Positions 24,914 through 33,760 of a stretch of DNA of 64,000 bases are shown here, piece by piece. Source of the stretch: an uncultured Lachnospiraceae bacterium (GTDB lineage: Bacteria; Bacillota; Clostridia; Lachnospirales; Lachnospiraceae). Where the stretch lies: the NCBI GenBank assembly GCA_947178125.1, contig CAMWXB010000008.1, positions 31,258 to 95,257 on the forward strand, written 5' to 3'. Position numbers and translations under genes: made by a program. How positions within the stretch are numbered: position 1 is the first letter of the stretch; every line of letters begins with the position of its first letter. Below the pieces are notes generated by a model. The model did no database searches. It was not told where the DNA came from and was given only the letters and a program-made list of their open reading frames with translations.

Positions 24914-25849
24914 ATGGAGAATCGTTACGATATCATTACCAGGATCAATCAGTATTATGGAAAAATGAGCAAAGGGCAGAAGACGATTGCGAATTTCATC
25001 TATGACCATTATGATCAGGCTGTTTTCATGACGGCGGCGAAACTGGGCGATACGGTTGGTGTCAGCGAGTCTACTGTCGTACGATTTGCATCCTATGTCG
25101 GTTACAGCGGATACCCGGAATTTCAGAAGGATTTGGAAGAGTGGGTACAGAATAAAATCAATTCCGTTCAGAAAATCGATGCAAAGTACGGAAGGAGCAC
25201 GCAGTCGGAGATACTGACTTCTGTGCTGAATGCCGATATCGAAAAAATAACGGATACAATTGATAATCTCGATCCGGCGGCTTTCGAAACGGCGGTCAGC
25301 ATTATTCTTGAAGCCAAAAATATTTATATCATGGGCATTCGCAGCTGTGCGCCATTAGCGGATTTTCTGCATTTTTACCTGAATATGATCCGCGGAAATG
25401 TGATCTTGCTCAGATCGACGAGCGTATCGGAGACTTTTGAACAGATGATCCGGATTGATGAGAAGGACGCGATGATCGGTATCAGCTTTCCGCGCTATTC
25501 CATGCGTACATTGAAGGCAATGGAGTTCGCTAATGACAGGAACGCCAAGGTGATCGCGATCACTGATACAGTACATTCCCCGATGAACCTGTATTCTTCC
25601 TGCAATCTTTTAGCAAGAAGTGATATGGTCTCCATCGTGGATTCTCTCGTAGCGCCCCTTAGTCTGATCAATGCGCTCGTAGTTGCCATGTGCTTAAAGC
25701 GGCCTGCGGATGTAACGAAGAATCTGAAAGAATTGGAAAGCGCCTGGAATAATTATCAGGTCTATCTGAACGATGAAATCAACTTTATTGATGAAGACTC
25801 AATGTTGAATTATCCATTGCGCGATCCTTCAAAGGAAGAAGAAGCATGA
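24914..25849 (+). CDS. MurR/RpiR family transcriptional regulator
   Basis: A sugar-phosphate responsive regulator of 311 residues. The N-terminal HTH_6 domain (residues about 1-78) contains MSKGQKTIANFIYDHYDQAVF and DTVGVSESTVVRFASYVGYSGYPEF, the RpiR signature. A SIS sugar-isomerase-like domain follows (about 110-260) with IYIMGIRSCAPLADF and DAMIGISFPRYS. The start is uncertain: ATG 24914 gives the canonical N-terminus MENRYDIITRI, and GTG 24905 is an alternative. Frames further upstream overlap the tetR gene and are unlikely. Its stop overlaps the next start in ATGA. Confidence 0.88.
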   Translation: MENRYDIITRINQYYGKMSKGQKTIANFIYDHYDQAVFMTAAKLGDTVGVSESTVVRFASYVGYSGYPEFQKDLEEWVQNKINSVQKIDAKYGRSTQSEILTSVLNADIEKITDTIDNLDPAAFETAVSIILEAKNIYIMGIRSCAPLADFLHFYLNMIRGNVILLRSTSVSETFEQMIRIDEKDAMIGISFPRYSMRTLKAMEFANDRNAKVIAITDTVHSPMNLYSSCNLLARSDMVSIVDSLVAPLSLINALVVAMCLKRPADVTKNLKELESAWNNYQVYLNDEINFIDEDSMLNYPLRDPSKEEEA

Positions 25850-27156
25850 GCAGAGTTATTGTAGCTGGCGGCGGCGCCGCCGGAATGATGGCCGCCCTCA
25901 GTGCGGCAGAACAGGGGCATCATGTGCTTTTGCTGGAACAGAATGAAAAGCTTGGGAAAAAGCTTTTTATTACGGGTAAAGGCAGATGCAATGTGACCAA
26001 TGCCTGTGAGATGGACAAGCTGTTTGAAAATGTGATTACCAATCCAAAATTTTTGTACAGTGCTTTTTATAGATTTGACAATAGAAAAATGATGGCTTTA
26101 TTGGAGGAAGCGGGATGCCCGTTGAAGACAGAAAGAGGAGAGCGGGTCTTTCCCGCTTCTGACCATTCTTCAGACATTATCGCGGCCATGCAGCGTCTTT
26201 TGAAGAAAAACGGCGTGGAAGTCCGTCTGCATACGAAGGTGCAGAGGATTTTGACAGAAGCGTTTCAGCGAGAACAGCTTGCGGCGGAGAAATTCTCTGC
26301 AGAGCCGTCTGCGAAGACAAAGGCGGTAAAAGAGATGCTGCCTGTGCGTGTCAGCGGCGTCTGTCTTTCCGATGGAACAAAAGAGGAAGCGGATGCGGTC
26401 ATCCTGGCTACAGGTGGGATTTCCTATCCTTCTACGGGCTCGACAGGAGACGGTTATCGGATGGCCGAAGAGGTAGGCCATACAAGAAAGAACTGCATAC
26501 CGGCGCTCGTGCCGTTGACGATTTCGGAAGAATGGTGCAGTTCTCTTCAGGGATTGGCTTTGAAAAATGTCAGGCTGACAATGTTCGAGGGAGTAAAAAA
26601 GCGGTATGAAGGGTTTGGAGAGATGCTTTTTACGCATTTCGGAGTGAGCGGGCCGCTCGTGTTGAGTGCCAGCAGCTTTTACGGGAAATGTAAGAAAAAA
26701 GAAGAGGTTTTTCTGGAATTGGATTTAAAGCCGGCGCTGTCGGATGAACAGCTGGATAAAAGGCTTCTGCGGGATTTTGAAGAAAATCAAAATAAGCAGT
26801 TCAAGAATGCCTTAAACGGTTTGTTTCCGGGCAGGCTCATACCGGTCATGATAGGACTGTCCGGTATTATGCCGGAGAAAAAGATACATGAGATTACGAG
26901 AGAAGAGAGAAAAAAACTTCTGGAACTGACGAAGCATTTGAAGCTTCATGTAACGGGCACAAGAGGATTGTCTGAAGCGGTCATAACGCAGGGCGGAATT
27001 TCTGTCAGGGAAGTAAATCCTTCCACGATGGAATCCAAACTCGTAAAAGATCTGTATTTTGCCGGAGAGATGTTAGATGTGGATGCGCTGACAGGCGGTT
27101 TTAATCTGCAGATCGCATGGTCAACAGGACATCTTGCGGGTGTCAGCATAGATTGA
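25846..27156 (+). CDS. BaiN/HI0933-like FAD-dependent oxidoreductase
   Basis: A flavoprotein of 436 residues in the HI0933/YhiN/BaiN family, whose physiological substrate is mostly unknown (some members reduce bile-acid intermediates). The N-terminal Rossmann motif VIVAGGGAAGMMAALSAAEQG is split here as GGGAAG at residues 8-13, followed by GKGRCNVTN at about 46-54. Later motifs include ILATGGISYPSTGSTGDGY and, near the C-terminus, AGEMLDVDALTGGFNLQIA, which close the FAD site. The gene order with cmk, ispH and rpsA is widespread in clostridia. It overlaps the RpiR gene by 4 bases. Do not read it as proven bile-acid metabolism. Confidence 0.88.
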   Translation: MSRVIVAGGGAAGMMAALSAAEQGHHVLLLEQNEKLGKKLFITGKGRCNVTNACEMDKLFENVITNPKFLYSAFYRFDNRKMMALLEEAGCPLKTERGERVFPASDHSSDIIAAMQRLLKKNGVEVRLHTKVQRILTEAFQREQLAAEKFSAEPSAKTKAVKEMLPVRVSGVCLSDGTKEEADAVILATGGISYPSTGSTGDGYRMAEEVGHTRKNCIPALVPLTISEEWCSSLQGLALKNVRLTMFEGVKKRYEGFGEMLFTHFGVSGPLVLSASSFYGKCKKKEEVFLELDLKPALSDEQLDKRLLRDFEENQNKQFKNALNGLFPGRLIPVMIGLSGIMPEKKIHEITREERKKLLELTKHLKLHVTGTRGLSEAVITQGGISVREVNPSTMESKLVKDLYFAGEMLDVDALTGGFNLQIAWSTGHLAGVSID

Positions 27157-27160
27157 ATGT

Positions 27161-27209
27161 CTGCGGCCTAAAGGCCGCAGGTCGAGAGAAAGGTATGGTT
27201 ATCAGTATG
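27161..27209 (+). promoter_or_regulatory. Hairpin plus double-ATG start element at cmk
   Basis: CTGCGGCC with GGCCGCAG (27161-27180) is a perfect 8-bp hairpin. Its 3' side runs into CAGGTCGAGAGAAAGG, then ATG 27195 and the in-frame ATG 27207. MGYNIAIDGPAGAGKS from the second ATG is the normal Cmk N-terminus. Confidence 0.7.
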
Positions 27210-27875
27210 GGATATAATATTGCAATAGACGGACCTGCAGGCGCGGGAAAAAGCACGATCGCCAAAAGGGCTGCAAAAGCGCTTGGCTTTATTTATGTGG
27301 ATACCGGGGCGATGTATCGTGCAATGGGAATCTTTTTGATGCGCGAAGGCGTAGATATGGCGGATGCGGCAGCCATCAGTGCAAAGTGCAGAGAGGCGGA
27401 CATTACAATCCGTTATGAGAACGGCGAGCAGGTCGTTTATCTGAACGGAGAGAATGTGAACGGTGTCATTCGGAGCGAGCAGGCGGGAACCATGGCATCC
27501 CTGACGAGCCAGAATCCCGATGTCCGTAAAAAACTCGTGGAGTTACAGCAGAAGCTGGCCGCGGATGCGGATGTGGTAATGGACGGAAGGGATATCGGAA
27601 CCTGTGTTCTTCCGAATGCCCAGGTGAAGGTCTATCTGACAGCTGGCAGCAAGGTGCGGGCGATGCGCCGGTACAACGAACTGACGGCTAAAGGGGAAGC
27701 CTGCGATATCGATATCATCGAAAAGGATATCATCGAACGGGACCATCAGGATATGACGCGGGAGATTTCGCCGCTGCGGCAGGCGGAGGATGCCGTTTTG
27801 ATCGATTCTTCTGATATGACGATAGAGGAAGTCGCAGCGCAGATCATCGCGCTGGCAAAGAAGCAGGCAGATTAG
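27207..27875 (+). CDS. cmk: Cytidylate kinase
   Basis: Phosphorylates CMP and dCMP using ATP. The P-loop GPAGAGKST lies at residues 9-17, followed by the conserved YVDTGAMYRA, the DGRDIGT motif near residue 127 and the RDHQDMTREISPL-like lid region. At 222 residues it is the normal short form. The start at 27207 is preferred to 27195, which would add M-V-I-S. It precedes ispH with a 16-base gap, in the conserved cmk-ispH-rpsA order. The double-ATG element and a hairpin lie at its start. Confidence 0.96.
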   Translation: MGYNIAIDGPAGAGKSTIAKRAAKALGFIYVDTGAMYRAMGIFLMREGVDMADAAAISAKCREADITIRYENGEQVVYLNGENVNGVIRSEQAGTMASLTSQNPDVRKKLVELQQKLAADADVVMDGRDIGTCVLPNAQVKVYLTAGSKVRAMRRYNELTAKGEACDIDIIEKDIIERDHQDMTREISPLRQAEDAVLIDSSDMTIEEVAAQIIALAKKQAD

Positions 27876-27891
27876 GATTGGAGATTTGTGC

Positions 27892-28740
27892 ATGGAAGTC
27901 ATTTTAGCTGAAAAGGCGGGATTCTGTTTTGGCGTAAAGCGTGCTGTGGAGACAGTATACGAACAGGCAGGGACGGATGGGAAAATTTATACATACGGCC
28001 CGATTATCCATAATGAAGAAGTCGTAAAGGATTTGGAAAAAAAAGGGGTTCATGCCATTGCATCGGAGGCGGAACTGGAAACAATAGTGGAAGGGACGGT
28101 CGTAATACGTTCCCATGGCGTGTCGGAAGCTATTTGTGAGAAAATAGAAAGACAGGGGCTGCGCTGTGTGGACGCTACCTGTCCTTTTGTGAAAAGAATT
28201 CATGATATCGTGAGCAAAGAGAGTGCGGCAGGACGTCAGATTGTCGTGATCGGCAATGCCGGGCATCCGGAAGTTGAAGGAATTCTCGGCTGGTGCAGGA
28301 CGCCTGCAATCGTGATAGAATCGCTGGAAGAGGCTGAAAAATTCCGGTATGAAGGGGAAAAAGAACTGTGCATTGTGTCACAGACGACATATAACTACAA
28401 TAAATTTCAAGATATAGTTGAAATTTTTGAACAAAAAGGTTACAATGTTATTGTTGTGAATACTATATGTAACGCAACGGAAGTAAGACAGACCGAAGCA
28501 AAGAAGATAGCATCTCAGGTTGATGTGATGATAGTAATAGGTGGGAATCATAGTTCCAATACGCAGAAATTATATGAAATCTGTAAGAAGGAGTGTGAGA
28601 ACACATATTTTATACAGACATTGGATGACTTGTATTTAGAGTTACCTGAATCTGTCCGGCTGGTAGGTATTACAGCAGGGGCCTCTACCCCGAACAATAT
28701 TATTGAGGAGGTTCAAAATTATGTCAGAATTAACTTTTGA
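27892..28740 (+). CDS. ispH: 4-hydroxy-3-methylbut-2-enyl diphosphate reductase
   Basis: Last enzyme of the MEP isoprenoid pathway, an iron-sulfur protein making IPP and DMAPP. The N-terminus MEVILAEKAGFCFGVKRAV is canonical, with Cys12. The other two cluster cysteines are in DATCPFVKRIH near residue 96 and VNTICNAT near residue 190. The SSNTQKL and TAGASTPNNIIEEV motifs close the active site. At 282 residues it is the normal length. The last 20 bases overlap the rpsA start. In some clostridia IspH and S1 are fused; here they are separate but overlapping. Confidence 0.96.
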   Translation: MEVILAEKAGFCFGVKRAVETVYEQAGTDGKIYTYGPIIHNEEVVKDLEKKGVHAIASEAELETIVEGTVVIRSHGVSEAICEKIERQGLRCVDATCPFVKRIHDIVSKESAAGRQIVVIGNAGHPEVEGILGWCRTPAIVIESLEEAEKFRYEGEKELCIVSQTTYNYNKFQDIVEIFEQKGYNVIVVNTICNATEVRQTEAKKIASQVDVMIVIGGNHSSNTQKLYEICKKECENTYFIQTLDDLYLELPESVRLVGITAGASTPNNIIEEVQNYVRINF

Positions 28741-29854
28741 ACAAATGTTAGAAGAGTCTTTAAAGACAATACACACAGGGGAGGTTGTTGAAGGTACAGT
28801 CATTGATGTTAAGCCGGAAGAGATTGTTCTCAATATCGGATATAAATCAGATGGTATCCTGACAAGAAACGAATATACAAATGAACCAAATGTAGATTTG
28901 ACGACCGTAGTAAAACCCGGTGACACAATGGAAGTAAAGGTATTGAAGGTAAATGACGGAGAAGGACAAGTCCTTCTTACTTATAAACGTCTTGCCGCAG
29001 ACAGAGGTAATAAGAGGATTGAAGAGGCATATAATAATAAAGAAGTGCTGACGGCGAAAGTCGTTCAGGTACTTGACGGGGGCTTAAGCGTCGTTGTTGA
29101 GGAAGTCAGAATCTTCATTCCGGCAAGCCTCGTATCAGACAGTTATGAGAAGGACCTGACCAAATATGCCGGACAGGAAATTCAGTTTGTGATCAGCGAA
29201 TACAACCCGAAGAGAAGACGTTACATTGGTGACCGTAAGCAGCTGCTTCTGGCTGAGAAAGCGGAACTGCAGAAGAAATTATTCGAAAGTATCAAAGAAG
29301 GCGATACAGTCGAAGGCGTTGTGAAGAATGTTACGGACTTTGGTGCATTTATCGATTTGGGCGGCGCTGACGGACTGCTTCATATTTCCGAGATGTCATG
29401 GGGAAGAGTGGAGAATCCTAAGAAAGTATTCAAGGTAGGCGATAAATTGAAAGTTCTGATTAAAGAGATTTCCGGAACGAAAGTTGCGCTCAGCCTGAAA
29501 TTTGAAGATGCCAATCCCTGGAAGGATGCGGCTGAGAAATATGCAGCTGGCAATGTTGTGACAGGAAGAGTTGCCAGAATGACGGATTTTGGCGCATTCA
29601 TTGAATTGGAATCCGGTATTGATGCGCTGCTTCATGTATCTCAGATTTCCAAAGATCATATCGACAAGCCGTCGGATGTTCTGAAAGTGGGAGAGGAAGT
29701 AACTGCCAAAGTAGTTGATTTCAATGAGAATGATAAGAAAATCAGTCTGAGCATCAAGGCGATGCTCGCGCCGGAACCGAAGGCGGCAGAGGAAGAGGAT
29801 GCCGATGTCGTGTCCGTAGATATTGACTCCGTTATCGCAAATGAAAACGAGTAA
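28721..29854 (+). CDS. rpsA: Ribosomal protein bS1-like, four S1 domains
   Basis: An RNA-binding protein with four S1 domains at residues about 18-88, 105-168, 190-258 and 275-344. Domains 3 and 4 are the most canonical (VTDFGAFIDLGGADGLLHIS and MTDFGAFIELESGIDALLHV). The C-terminal tail is acidic. At 377 residues it is a short S1, as is common in Firmicutes, so its part in translation initiation is less certain than in E. coli. GAGGAGG sits inside the end of ispH 8 bases before the ATG; the genes overlap by 20 bases and are likely coupled. Confidence 0.93.
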   Translation: MSELTFEQMLEESLKTIHTGEVVEGTVIDVKPEEIVLNIGYKSDGILTRNEYTNEPNVDLTTVVKPGDTMEVKVLKVNDGEGQVLLTYKRLAADRGNKRIEEAYNNKEVLTAKVVQVLDGGLSVVVEEVRIFIPASLVSDSYEKDLTKYAGQEIQFVISEYNPKRRRYIGDRKQLLLAEKAELQKKLFESIKEGDTVEGVVKNVTDFGAFIDLGGADGLLHISEMSWGRVENPKKVFKVGDKLKVLIKEISGTKVALSLKFEDANPWKDAAEKYAAGNVVTGRVARMTDFGAFIELESGIDALLHVSQISKDHIDKPSDVLKVGEEVTAKVVDFNENDKKISLSIKAMLAPEPKAAEEEDADVVSVDIDSVIANENE

Positions 29855-29909
29855 GGGAAGGTTTTCCTAAAAGCATTTTCTAAAATAAGTAAGAGAGTGG
29901 GAATCGCAT

Positions 29910-30686
29910 ATGGCATATGATTATGAATACTTCAAAAAAGCGGTTTTGGACTTGACCAAAATTGATTTGGACGCTTATAAAGAAAAACAGATGAAGCGTC
30001 GTATTGATACTTTGATTGCCAAGAACAAAATTACCGGATATGAGAATTATGTTGCGGCGCTCAAAAAAGATAATCGGATGTTCGAGGAGTTCGTTAATTA
30101 TCTGACGATTAATGTTTCGGAATTTTATCGAAATCCGGATCAGTGGCAGATTATGGACAGAGAGATCATTCCCGAATTGATTCGGAAATTTGGGAAGAAT
30201 CTGAAAATCTGGAGTGCAGCTTGTTCCACCGGTGATGAACCTTATTCTCTTGTTATGGCATTTTCAAGGCATCTGCCCTTGAACCAGATTAAGATATTTG
30301 CGACGGATTTGGACAAGCAGGTCATTGCCAAGGCCAAGACGGGATTATATGTCGAGAAGAGTATTGCCAGCGTGCCCGATGATTTTAAGAAGAAATATTT
30401 TACGAAGATTGGGCCCTCTTATCAGATTTCAAACGAAATTAAGTCGAGAGTAGAGTTTAAGGAGCATAACCTGTTAAAAGATACTTATCCGACGGATTGT
30501 CATTTAATCGTTTGCCGTAATGTTCTGATTTATTTTACGGAAGAGGCGAAAGACGAGGTATTCCGTAAGTTCCAGAAGTGCCTGAAACCGGGTGGTTTTC
30601 TGTTCATCGGAAGTACGGAGCAGATTATTAATCATAAGGAAATTGGTTTTGAACGTAGAAATTCTTTCTTCTATGAGAAACCCTGA
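29910..30686 (+). CDS. cheR: Chemotaxis protein methyltransferase CheR
   Basis: Methylates glutamates of chemoreceptors using S-adenosylmethionine. The N-terminal helical domain (residues about 1-70) is followed by NVSEFYRNPDQW, and the SAM-binding domain has IWSAACSTGDEPYSLVM near residue 103 and CRNVLIYF near residue 198. At 258 residues it is normal. It is not in a che operon here; the only other chemotaxis gene in the window is the receptor at 22376. A terminator at 30712-30736 follows. Confidence 0.95.
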   Translation: MAYDYEYFKKAVLDLTKIDLDAYKEKQMKRRIDTLIAKNKITGYENYVAALKKDNRMFEEFVNYLTINVSEFYRNPDQWQIMDREIIPELIRKFGKNLKIWSAACSTGDEPYSLVMAFSRHLPLNQIKIFATDLDKQVIAKAKTGLYVEKSIASVPDDFKKKYFTKIGPSYQISNEIKSRVEFKEHNLLKDTYPTDCHLIVCRNVLIYFTEEAKDEVFRKFQKCLKPGGFLFIGSTEQIINHKEIGFERRNSFFYEKP

Positions 30687-30711
30687 AAATTGTAAAAGAG
30701 CATAAAGAAAG

Positions 30712-30736
30712 CGCAGGTTTGTAAACCTGCGTTTTT
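30712..30736 (+). terminator. Intrinsic terminator after cheR
   Basis: CGCAGGTTT and AAACCTGCG form a perfect 9-bp stem with a 2-base loop, then TTTTT. Confidence 0.92.
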
Positions 30737-30765
30737 CGTTTACATAAAGATGTTTATTACCTCGT

Positions 30766-30808
30766 AGCAGGGAGGAATTTCTCATTTTATGAGAAATTCC
30801 TCCCTGCT
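30766..30808 (-). terminator. Strong hairpin between cheR and the RNase H-like gene
   Basis: AGCAGGGAGGAATTTCTCA pairs perfectly with its complement over 19 bp around a 5-base loop. It sits 21 bases beyond the minus-strand gene's stop, so probably insulates the two convergent genes. Confidence 0.7.
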
Positions 30809-30829
30809 CGATCATAGAATGAAGGCGGA

Positions 30830-31942
30830 CTATCGCCCGGCCATTTTGCCAAGAAGATAACCGGCATATGCGGAGAACAGCTCCCGGTCTTTTTTGCGTT
30901 CTTCAGTCAGTTCAAAGAATAATTCTTTACTCTTGTAATCCCGTTTGAAAAAGGGTTCTACCTGTACATCCCACTGTGGCAGATAGGTAGAGAATTTCCG
31001 GGTATAGCAGGTAGCGGCTGTGGCCTGTACGCGGTATGTTCTGTCAACAAAGGAAGAAACGGATTTGTGAATGGCAGTATCTTCCGCCGGCAGATAATAG
31101 TAATCTTTATAGTTAGAATAAAAATATTTCAGTTCTTCTTCATACACAGGCACTTTCAAGAGGCCTTCGTTCTCCTCGCCGCTAAAGCAGCATCCGTTAG
31201 AAACAGCAGAAATCGGACGGGGAAGCGCATGCGGGAAGGATAGCTTCATTAAGAGCATATGCCGTTCTTTTCCCTCGCTGTCCGGAAAGGAAGCAGCCTG
31301 GACTTTTTTGACTTTTATTTCTCCGTTGAAAAGGTCATGGTAGGCGAGCAGTGGAACGAGCTGCAGCATGCCCTCCATGTCATCGCTGTTATGCAGAATC
31401 AGCAGTTTGTAGAGATATTCCGTGGAATTTTTCACATAAGTATGATAAATATTGATCAGCTGACCGCCGTTATATTTATCTTTCCTGCCGATGCCGAGAA
31501 AGGTCTCCAGCGTTTTCTGCTTACAGTTCGGCGTATTTAAGAAAAACTTATAAGGCGAAATTCTCCGGTATAAGTCAATTCCTTCGAAGGAGTCAAAATT
31601 GTATGGAAGCTCATATTGGCCGCATTTCTGTAATAAATAGGGCAGGTCAAAGTTGTTGCCGTTAAAATGAATCAGGTGTGTATAAGAAGATGCAAAAGCA
31701 AAAAAAGCCTCTAAAACATCCCTTTCTTCTTCATAATAATCAGCGAACCATTGTTTGATATACCAGTTCTCACCGCTGTAATAGGCGGCTCCAATCAGAT
31801 AAAGGCTGGAATTTTGGGCCGTAAAGCCGGTCGTCTCAATGTCGATAAAAAGAATTTTTGTAAGCGGGGCGAGCAGTTCCAGCGGATAATTTACAGTAAA
31901 ATTTTCCAATTTCTTTTTTTCAATACGCATACGCATCAACAT
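30830..31942 (-). CDS. RNase H-like exonuclease domain protein (YprB type)
   Basis: A 370-residue protein with an RNase_H_2-type fold. The first acidic motif FIDIETTG is near residue 33, the second lies around HFNGNNFDLPYLL near residue 93, and later acidic residues around HNSDDMEGMLQL near residue 185 complete a DEDD-like set. The C-terminal 150 residues are not a domain I recognise. Nuclease activity on DNA or RNA is inferred from family. It is alone on the minus strand, with a long hairpin element between it and the rnf operon. Start at 31942 (MLMRMRIEKKK) is not certain; the ATGs at 31936 and 31930 are alternatives. Confidence 0.78.
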   Translation of the reverse strand: MLMRMRIEKKKLENFTVNYPLELLAPLTKILFIDIETTGFTAQNSSLYLIGAAYYSGENWYIKQWFADYYEEERDVLEAFFAFASSYTHLIHFNGNNFDLPYLLQKCGQYELPYNFDSFEGIDLYRRISPYKFFLNTPNCKQKTLETFLGIGRKDKYNGGQLINIYHTYVKNSTEYLYKLLILHNSDDMEGMLQLVPLLAYHDLFNGEIKVKKVQAASFPDSEGKERHMLLMKLSFPHALPRPISAVSNGCCFSGEENEGLLKVPVYEEELKYFYSNYKDYYYLPAEDTAIHKSVSSFVDRTYRVQATAATCYTRKFSTYLPQWDVQVEPFFKRDYKSKELFFELTEERKKDRELFSAYAGYLLGKMAGR

Positions 31943-32070
31943 CCATTCATTTTATATATTTCTATAAGAACTTATCATACCATATTTTTGTGATATCTAT
32001 ATAAATAATATCATATTTTTTGAATTAGCAGTAGTATTTTCCGTCGAAAAATAGTATATTTACTATGTGG

Positions 32071-32246
32071 GTTTTACAGTTCATAGGACACCCGGCCGGA
32101 GCATCGTTCTCTTTGGAGGCACGCTTTCGCTCCGCGAGAAATGCAGCAGACGCTAGGCTCGAAAGAACCTCGCCAAACGCTGGCATTTCTCAAGGGCCTC
32201 CGCCAGAGAACGATGCTCCGGCCGGGTGCCCCATGAGCTGTAAAAC
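32071..32246 (-). repeat. Long hairpin element, copy 3 (minus orientation)
   Basis: The arms 32071-32112 and 32205-32246 are complementary over 42 bases with three non-Watson-Crick positions. Read on the minus strand, the internal loop shows GCGGAGGCCCTTGAG on one side and GCGGAGCGAAAGCGTGCC on the other, matching copies 1 and 2. The inner stem is GAGAAATGC with GCATTTCTC, different from the other copies but complementary. It fills the gap between the RNase H-like gene and rnfC; beyond it I see no clear promoter. Confidence 0.85.
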
Positions 32247-32314
32247 GCAAGGGTTTTGCAAATGAGAATCGGTTCGTGTTCGCATTTGAGAATATAAGGA
32301 AAGAGGGGCAGCGA

Positions 32315-33634
32315 ATGGCAAAATTAACATTTTCGGGTGGGATTCATCCGTATGATGGAAAAGATATTTCCAAAGATAAACCGATGAAAGAAGTGTTGCC
32401 TAAGGGCGATCTGGTCTATCCCTTATCGCAGCATATCGGTGCACCGGCAAAAGCAATCGTGGCGAAGGGCGACCATGTACTGACCGGGCAGAAAATCGCG
32501 GAAGCGGGGGCTTTTGTATCAGCACCCATCTATGCGACGGTATCCGGGACGGTAAAAGCGATCGAGCCGCACCGAGTTGTGACCGGAGACAATGTGATGA
32601 GCATTGTCATTGAGAATGACGGATTGTATGAAGAAGTGGAGTATCCGGCCGTAAAGCCGCTTGATGAAATGAGCAAAGGGGAAATTGTTGAACGGATAAA
32701 GGAAGCGGGAGTCGTGGGAATGGGCGGCGCAGGTTTTCCGACTTTTATCAAGCTTTCTCCCAAAGAGCCGGAGAAAATCGATTATGTGATCGCGAACTGC
32801 GCGGAATGTGAGCCGTATCTGACTTCCGATTACAGAAGAATGATAGAAGAGCCGGAGAAACTCGTAGAAGGATTGAAGATTATCCTGCGTCTGTTCGATA
32901 ACGCGAGAGGCATTCTCGCGGTGGAAGATAATAAACCGGACTGTATTGAGATTCTGAAGAAGCTGACGAAGGATGAGACGAAGATCAGCGTCAAAGCGTT
33001 GAAAACAAAGTACCCGCAGGGAGCGGAGAGACAGCTTATCTACGCCGCTACCGGAAGGAAGATCAATTCTTCCATGCTTCCGGCGGATGCGGGCTGTATC
33101 GTAGATAATGTGGATACGGTCGTTGCAGTCTATCATGCGGTGATGGAAGGAAAGCCGCTGATGAACCGTATTGTAACGGTAACGGGAGATGCGATTGCCG
33201 ATCCGCGGAATTTTATTGTCAGGATTGGTACGAACTACCATGAGCTGATCGAAGAGGCGGGCGGTTTTAAAAAGGAACCTGTCAAAATCGTTTCCGGCGG
33301 TCCGATGATGGGATTTTCCATTTTTAATCTGGATGTGCCGACGACCAAAACGGCATCGGCGCTGCTTTGTATGACGGAGGATGCCGTGTCCGAGACGGAG
33401 CCGAGCGCATGTATTAACTGCGGAAGATGCGTAGAAGCTTGTCCGAGCCGTATCGTGCCGAGGCTGCTGGCGGATTATGCGGAGAATTATAACGAAGAAG
33501 CATTTCTTTCCCATGACGGCATGGAATGTTGTGAATGCGGCTGTTGCAGCTTTGTCTGTCCGGCAAAACGGCAGCTGACACAGGCAATCAAGTCGATGCG
33601 GAAGATGCAGCTTGCGAAGAAGAAGGCAAAGTAA
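32315..33634 (+). CDS. rnfC: Electron transport complex subunit RnfC
   Basis: NADH-oxidising peripheral subunit of the Rnf complex, which couples ferredoxin oxidation to NAD+ reduction and ion export. The N-terminal region (FSGGIHPYDGK) and SLBB-like parts are followed by the nucleotide site GVVGMGGAGFPTFIKL near residue 130. Two 4Fe-4S motifs lie at the C-terminus: CINCGRCVEACPSR and CCECGCCSFVCPAK. At 439 residues it is normal. GAGGGGCAG precedes ATG 32315. It heads rnfCDGEAB, the usual clostridial order. Confidence 0.96.
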   Translation: MAKLTFSGGIHPYDGKDISKDKPMKEVLPKGDLVYPLSQHIGAPAKAIVAKGDHVLTGQKIAEAGAFVSAPIYATVSGTVKAIEPHRVVTGDNVMSIVIENDGLYEEVEYPAVKPLDEMSKGEIVERIKEAGVVGMGGAGFPTFIKLSPKEPEKIDYVIANCAECEPYLTSDYRRMIEEPEKLVEGLKIILRLFDNARGILAVEDNKPDCIEILKKLTKDETKISVKALKTKYPQGAERQLIYAATGRKINSSMLPADAGCIVDNVDTVVAVYHAVMEGKPLMNRIVTVTGDAIADPRNFIVRIGTNYHELIEEAGGFKKEPVKIVSGGPMMGFSIFNLDVPTTKTASALLCMTEDAVSETEPSACINCGRCVEACPSRIVPRLLADYAENYNEEAFLSHDGMECCECGCCSFVCPAKRQLTQAIKSMRKMQLAKKKAK

Positions 33635-33649
33635 AAGTGCAAAGTAAAA

Positions 33650-33735
33650 GTGCAAAGAAAATTTCTAAGCCGGCGAAAGACGCCGACTAAGAAATTTTAG
33701 CGCTTTGCACGAAAGAATCGCCGGGGGGCGATTCT
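33650..33735 (+). repeat. Paired-hairpin repeat between rnfC and rnfD
   Basis: Hairpin 1 (33650-33710) pairs GTGCAAAG with CTTTGCAC and AAATTTCT with AGAAATTT. Hairpin 2 (33714-33735) is a perfect AGAATCGCC/GGCGATTCT stem with a GGGG loop. GTGCAAAGTAAAA is repeated just before. It may adjust the ratio of RnfC to the rest of the complex. Similar pairs are at 54179 and 45297. Confidence 0.7.
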
Positions 33736-33760
33736 TCCAGACAATGAAAGGAGCAAAAAA

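Noticed and set aside
32065..32265. 66-codon plus-strand frame within the hairpin element
   Set aside because: It lies wholly in the arms and loop of the long hairpin; coding would be an accident of the palindrome.
32519..33655. 378-codon frame on the minus strand opposite rnfC
   Set aside because: It is a shadow of rnfC: its sequence is rich in Arg, His and Ser without motifs, and rnfC has all its cluster motifs.
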